From Corynespora cassiicola (taxonomy: Eukaryota; Ascomycota; Dothideomycetes; Pleosporales; Corynesporascaceae): a stretch of 64,000 bases of DNA. The translations under genes were made by a program, and so were the position numbers. The notes below the pieces were generated by a model that saw only the letters and a program-made list of their open reading frames with translations, was not told where the DNA came from and ran no database searches. Below are positions 59,747 through 64,000 of this stretch, one piece after another (within the stretch, counting starts at the first letter, position 1; each line of letters begins with the position of its first letter). Location of the stretch: NCBI GenBank assembly GCA_022059125.1, contig JAEUWY010000008.1, forward strand, positions 1,178,001 to 1,242,000, read 5' to 3'.

Positions 59747-60411
59747 TGGAGAGGATAGTTGGTCATACTGGAGATTCTGAAGGGAGGATGTTGAGGCGGC
59801 AGATTGAAGAATTGAGTTTTCATGAGGCATATCGATTTTGGTGTTTGCTTCGATTTTTGGGGAGTTCGATGGTCAAGTGCAGCCTCAGATTGTATTTTGA
59901 GCGAAAATGATAGTTATGTTAAATGTTAAATCTTGAGTTCAAAATTTGGTACTACTGGAGGCAGCATAGGTCATGCAATATCTGCTTTACGCCAATATGA
60001 TGACTCCTATTGATATTTTTGTAGTGTGCACGAGCACTCGCATGTTATTCATGTCAGTATTGATTCACAAAGAACCATCATGAAGTTACAATGCAATAGC
60101 TTTATCTTAGAAGAAACTAAGGATACAGCATTTTGTTATATTTTCTCTCCAAATCATAACCAACACAGGCGGCGTCGGCTTAAAACTGTCCCTGCCTTGT
60201 TTGAAAGTACGCGAGCTGCACTTCTGACGTCATTTAGCCTCAAATTTTCCGACAGACGTCTCTTCCTACTTTTAACCCTCCCCGCAAAGTTTGGCACTAC
60301 ACTAATTCCCAACCAGAAGAGCTAGCCGACTGCTTGCTTCGAGCAGCAATCATCTTAAGTGAGTAGGTAGTTTTCACTCTCCCTGTAGCTCCCGCTTATC
60401 ATACCGCCAGG
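59747..60411. other. Intergenic region
   Basis: No supported gene; a 99-aa frame at 60026-60325 has no family signal. Confidence 0.5.
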
Positions 60412-60609
60412 ATGATTCCCCTGTCGCTTAATAAAGAAACTGCAGCATATGTGGAAAAACTGATCATGGCTTTGGTCGCCCTTGCCATTGCGCTAGTTTT
60501 CAATGCAATATCGCTGCTTTTTCTCGCTTCCTCAATCCGGAGCCATCGGTTGGCTGTTGTGGGAGATGGTGCTACCGTAGCGAGGCCTGAAGAGAGAAAG
60601 AGGAAATAG
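60412..60609 (+). CDS. Small single-helix membrane protein
   Basis: Single exon, 65 aa (MIPLSLNKETAAYVEKLIMA...). One hydrophobic helix (ALVALAIALVFNAISLLFLA) is flanked by a polar N-terminus and a basic tail ending PEERKRK, a coherent membrane-protein layout. The stop lies 31 bp from the 3' end of the convergent exchanger gene. No family is recognised. Very short, so it could be chance. Confidence 0.35.
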   Translation: MIPLSLNKETAAYVEKLIMALVALAIALVFNAISLLFLASSIRSHRLAVVGDGATVARPEERKRK

Positions 60610-60639
60610 AACAACCGGATACACATTTAGGTAGATGTA

Positions 60640-61795
60640 TCAGCCTCGTACAGCTGGCCTGTGGACGATGGCGAACTCGAGTACTATGAATGCAATGTAG
60701 CATACAAACATCAAAATTCCAATCCATCGTGATAACCTTCCACCAAACCATACCGTTGCTATGAACGCAAATGTTGAAACCCAAAGGATCACGAGCTCGA
60801 ATGTATTCACGTTACCATGCTTTAATTTCCCAGGGGCATCTAGCATGGTTATGCCCAGACACAGAGATAATAGAAAGATATTGCTTCCCGCTGTATTCGC
60901 GACCAGGATGCCTACATGGCCGCGATGGCCACTCATGACGGCGACAAACTTCTCCGGCAGTGTAGTGGCAATGGCGAGGATTACAACACCGAAAAGGACA
61001 TCCGATGCGCCGAATTCGTCTGCAATATTGGTAGCGGAATGAGAGAGCACATACCCCGCAAGACAGATAGCGAGAAACCCGGATACAAGGTACATGACAT
61101 GGTAACGCAGGGTATGGCGCAGCTTCGGGCTAGTCGATGGTAAAAGCGGAGTTGAAGCGTCGGCATTTAAGTTTGACTGTTCTTCTTGTGTGCTCTCGTC
61201 GCCGCTGCTTGCATGATCACTACTGTCGTCATCAGAGTCCTCTGGGGCGGTCAACTGTCCTTGGCTAATCGCCCAGGCTACGGAGCCGACATAGAGAGCA
61301 AAAATCGCAAGGAGCAGAGAACCGCATATCAACCATAGGAATCTGATGTAAAAATGAATGGCAACCACAACGAAGGTTGTCAAGATGAGTGACACCAGGG
61401 AATAGATGCGACAGCTACGATCGTACTCTATCGGGGCCGCTTTGTCGTGGAACAGAAGGCCGAGGGAAAAGGCACCCAGGATATTAGAAATGGCCGATCC
61501 GACGATGTTTCCAATCGCGAGTGATGCACGCTTTTGAAGAATGCATGCGATGACTACAGCGAGCTGTTGTTCTTGCCGGTGCAGATTAGGAAAAGGCGGC
61601 GAGTAGAAACGGTGGCAAGTCTACCTCTTCCCATTCACTTCCAGCAGTAAGAAGACCTATTACACTCTCTGGTATACGCGTCCGGCGAGCGACTATGGCA
61701 GTGTGATCGAGAAACCTGTCCGCCCCTGATTCCAACAGAAACAGAGAAGCAATGAAAACGGCAATGTTGTACGCGACGACATCAGGATTGGCCAT
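60640..61795 (-). CDS. Na+/Ca2+ exchanger family cation antiporter
   Basis: Exons 61625-61795 and 60640-61563 join across a 61-bp intron, giving 364 aa. The first alpha repeat is restored by the splice: IGLLTAGSEWEELAVVIACI, then ASLAIGNIVGSAISNILGAF. The second alpha repeat is FGVVILAIATTLPEKFVAVM, then GILVANTAGSNIFLLSLCLG. An acidic cytoplasmic loop (EDSDDDSSDHASSGDESTQE) separates the two halves. About ten helices are predicted. This is the YrbG-like/K+-dependent exchanger type rather than the Vcx1 CAX type. It probably exports or sequesters Ca2+ in exchange for Na+, K+ or H+; ion preference cannot be read from sequence. Confidence 0.87.
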
Positions 61796-62096
61796 TGTAA
61801 CCTGATCCAATGGAAGCTCTTATGACTTGAACATACTACAGCGAGACAGCGAAATACCATTGAGCATGAAATGGATAGAATGCCGTGTTCAAGAAGGATA
61901 CAGTGGAGGCATGTTGACAGCAGAAGGGGTGACACGATATGTATGCTGGGCCCGTGCGCTTATCGATACCAATGGGACAGGACCCCGCTCCTCACCTGGT
62001 CTAGGCAGCAACACGTTCACTCTTCGTTATGTCCGTCCGCTCTCTAGCACATCTTCCCTTCAACGCGCCCTCCCTCATCTTTCGGAAATCCTCGGT

Positions 62097-64000
62097 ATGT
62101 TCAACTGGCTCTGTTTCGGAACCACCAACAAAGACGACCTCAGCCCCTATCAACGCCCTGCCATCGCTCGAAGAACGAGAGTTGAGGGAGCAACACAAGC
62201 TGCAGTTATAACTACTCCTCTTGAAGATGGGAAAACGCCCAAAAGAGACCACTTGGTGTTTCCTAGATGTATAGTCCGACAGCGAAATGGTGCAGCGCTT
62301 TGCCGTCAATGTACAGATTTCTTTCCGTTGCTTAACAACATCAGTACAGGGTACAATCCCGGCCTTCGTCCCCCGAACTGGCATATTTATAAGTATGGCA
62401 AGATAGGGAGTATCAAGATTCTCGAGCCCAGTACCTGTGAGCTATGCAGAATTATGCACAAAAAGTTCTATGGTGCAGCAGGATGCCTCTCGCATGACAC
62501 ACAAATAAATGTATATCGAACGTACTTGGCAACTAGCCTAGGCTCTGAGCGTACCAGGTGCTCATTCGAAGCAAGAGGAACCCATATCACCATGGTGCCA
62601 CTCATTTCGCAAGTCTTGGGTGACTACGGAAAAGAAGATGCCGCGTTTACTGGTCGCCCTGTGTTGCCTTCGATAGATCCCAGCCTGATAAAATTGTGGA
62701 TAGAGAAGTGTGAGACTCATCACCTTTGCAAAGCATACCATTCAGTTCGGGACTTCGATTTTTCGTTTCGCTTGATAGATGTTGAAGAGCAATGCTTGGT
62801 GCATGCGCCTGCAGATGCTCGCTACGTCGCACTGTCCTACGTGTGGGGAGGAGTCAAACAGGTCATGTTGAATCGGATGACTCGGAAAGTTCTGGAAACA
62901 AGAGGATCTATAGGTCCCGCTGGTTTGGGATCGATGAGCGGGGATTTTTCTCACGTCCATGTAGCTCTTCAAGCCGAAGGGCGGACGATCCCTCGAACAA
63001 TACGGGATGCAGTTAAACTGTGCCAAATGATAGGAGCGCGTTATTTGTGGACCGACTCCTTATGCATAATGCAAGACGACGATATCCAAACGAAGGATGG
63101 AGCCTGGACAAATATTGATAAGATGGCGCAAATACCGAAAATGAACATAATATACGGCGCATCACAATTCACCATCATTGCCGCATGCGGAAAAGACTCA
63201 AACGCAGGGCTTCCGGGGGTACACCCAAGTATTACACGGAGTAAACAGATCACAGGAAAGATAGGGGACCAAACTTTTGCGTTGATCAGCGACGACCCTC
63301 TCGCTGCTTTTAGGTCATCAACTTGGCATGAGCGGGCCTGGACATTCCAAGAGCTGGTATTATCCAAACGACATCTTATATTCTTACCGGAACAGGCCGT
63401 GTGGCATTGCAGCACATTTTCTTGGACAGAAGATCACTCTTTGGAGGATATGGATGAGCCAATGGACCTGAGATCACGTATGCCACATTGGACAACATCA
63501 CCTGATGTTGATTATCTGCGATTTCCAGACTATTCTATATTGTCAGATGATTCTTTTGAATTGCTAAAATTCATTGATAGTCATCTCATCGCATTGCTTC
63601 GAAGCTTCTTAATGTGTCGACTTACGATCAACTCAGATATACTGCTGGCATTCCAAGGAATTCTTTCTGCTTCGGAGCCCTTTATTGGAAGGTTTCACCA
63701 TGGGCTACCAATCAACCATTTCTGTCGATTGATGGGATGGTGCGCCTTTCCCCCTACAAAAAGAAGCGGAAATATGTCATTCAGAGGTCTCATCGATCGA
63801 AGAGACGGCTTTCCTTCCTGGTCTTGGACTGGTTGGCTATGGGATGTAGAACATACCGGCCAGTTTTGCTTTCGATATGACGAATCTTCGGCTCTTACGT
63901 GGCATGAAGTTGCAATATGGTGTTCAAGGGGATCTTCGGTCGATTGTGTCGACCTTTGGAATATCACTTCGTCCGACTCAAAATATTGGGAGAGGCTGAA
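62097..64000 (+). CDS. HET-domain heterokaryon-incompatibility protein, cut by window end
   Basis: A single open frame runs from ATG 62097 to the window edge without a stop, at least 634 codons; the true C-terminus lies outside. In-frame ATGs at 61938 and 61971 are alternative starts. The HET domain begins near residue 242: ARYVALSYVWGGVKQ, then IPRTIRDAVKLCQMIGARYL, WTDSLCIMQDD, MNIIYGASQFTIIAACGK and STWHERAWTFQELVLSKRHL. These are the standard HET blocks. Upstream, two CxxC pairs (C69/C72 and C114/C117) suggest a small zinc-binding head. HET proteins act in non-self recognition and cell death on fusion of incompatible strains, but most family members are uncharacterised. No stop or frameshift is seen, so it looks intact. 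Confidence 0.9.
   Translation, partial: MFNWLCFGTTNKDDLSPYQRPAIARRTRVEGATQAAVITTPLEDGKTPKRDHLVFPRCIVRQRNGAALCRQCTDFFPLLNNISTGYNPGLRPPNWHIYKYGKIGSIKILEPSTCELCRIMHKKFYGAAGCLSHDTQINVYRTYLATSLGSERTRCSFEARGTHITMVPLISQVLGDYGKEDAAFTGRPVLPSIDPSLIKLWIEKCETHHLCKAYHSVRDFDFSFRLIDVEEQCLVHAPADARYVALSYVWGGVKQVMLNRMTRKVLETRGSIGPAGLGSMSGDFSHVHVALQAEGRTIPRTIRDAVKLCQMIGARYLWTDSLCIMQDDDIQTKDGAWTNIDKMAQIPKMNIIYGASQFTIIAACGKDSNAGLPGVHPSITRSKQITGKIGDQTFALISDDPLAAFRSSTWHERAWTFQELVLSKRHLIFLPEQAVWHCSTFSWTEDHSLEDMDEPMDLRSRMPHWTTSPDVDYLRFPDYSILSDDSFELLKFIDSHLIALLRSFLMCRLTINSDILLAFQGILSASEPFIGRFHHGLPINHFCRLMGWCAFPPTKRSGNMSFRGLIDRRDGFPSWSWTGWLWDVEHTGQFCFRYDESSALTWHEVAIWCSRGSSVDCVDLWNITSSDSKYWERL

Overview
The window is genomic DNA of a filamentous ascomycete (Pezizomycotina). 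Short introns (46-150 bp) with GT...AG ends and CTAAC/CTGAC-like branch sites occur in most genes. Gene families typical of these fungi are present: PTH11-type receptors, a HET-domain protein, a secreted intradiol dioxygenase, a DUF1769 protein and an alpha-aminoadipate pathway lysine gene. About 30 protein genes are supported, roughly one per 2 kb. A Leotiomycetes-like origin is possible but is only an impression. I found no tRNA, rRNA, CRISPR array or intact transposon. Exon joins were made by hand from splice signals and reading-frame continuity.

Layout. 1-13 kb is accessory-like: a GPI-anchored surface protein, a PTH11-like receptor with a doubtful exon join, a wax-synthase-type O-acyltransferase, a small secreted cysteine protein, a divergent signal-peptidase (Sec11) gene, a small membrane protein and an APH-fold kinase. 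14-19 kb is one very large three-exon gene (about 1,654 aa) with a pair of C2H2 fingers. 19.5-31.8 kb is mostly conserved: an M28 glutaminyl-cyclase-like enzyme divergent from a mitochondrial membrane protein, an MFS sugar/quinate transporter, a second PTH11-like receptor, a secreted histidine phosphatase and the WD-repeat protein Jip5.

33-46 kb holds five disordered, basic, probably nuclear proteins of unknown function separated by AT-rich gaps. They are interrupted only by an ER FKBP (FKBP2 type) that ends in KDEL and appears to use a GC-AG intron. 48-53 kb returns to conserved genes: an F-box protein, LYS12 homoisocitrate dehydrogenase and a DUF1769 protein. 53-64 kb is accessory again: a protein with a fungal NLR-type N-terminal domain but no visible NTPase, a secreted intradiol dioxygenase, small membrane proteins, a Na+/Ca2+-exchanger-family transporter, and a HET-domain gene that runs off the right edge.

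Most neighbours do not form a pathway. Loose themes are secretion and the ER (Sec11-like, FKBP2, glutaminyl cyclase, secreted phosphatase and dioxygenase), environmental sensing (two PTH11-like receptors) and self/non-self recognition (HET and NLR-N-like proteins near the right edge). No novel multi-gene system was demonstrated. The most interesting leads are the NLR-N-like protein, the HET protein with N-terminal CxxC pairs, the Sec11 paralogue, the GC-AG intron, and a 36-bp repeat pair whose copies differ only by transitions.
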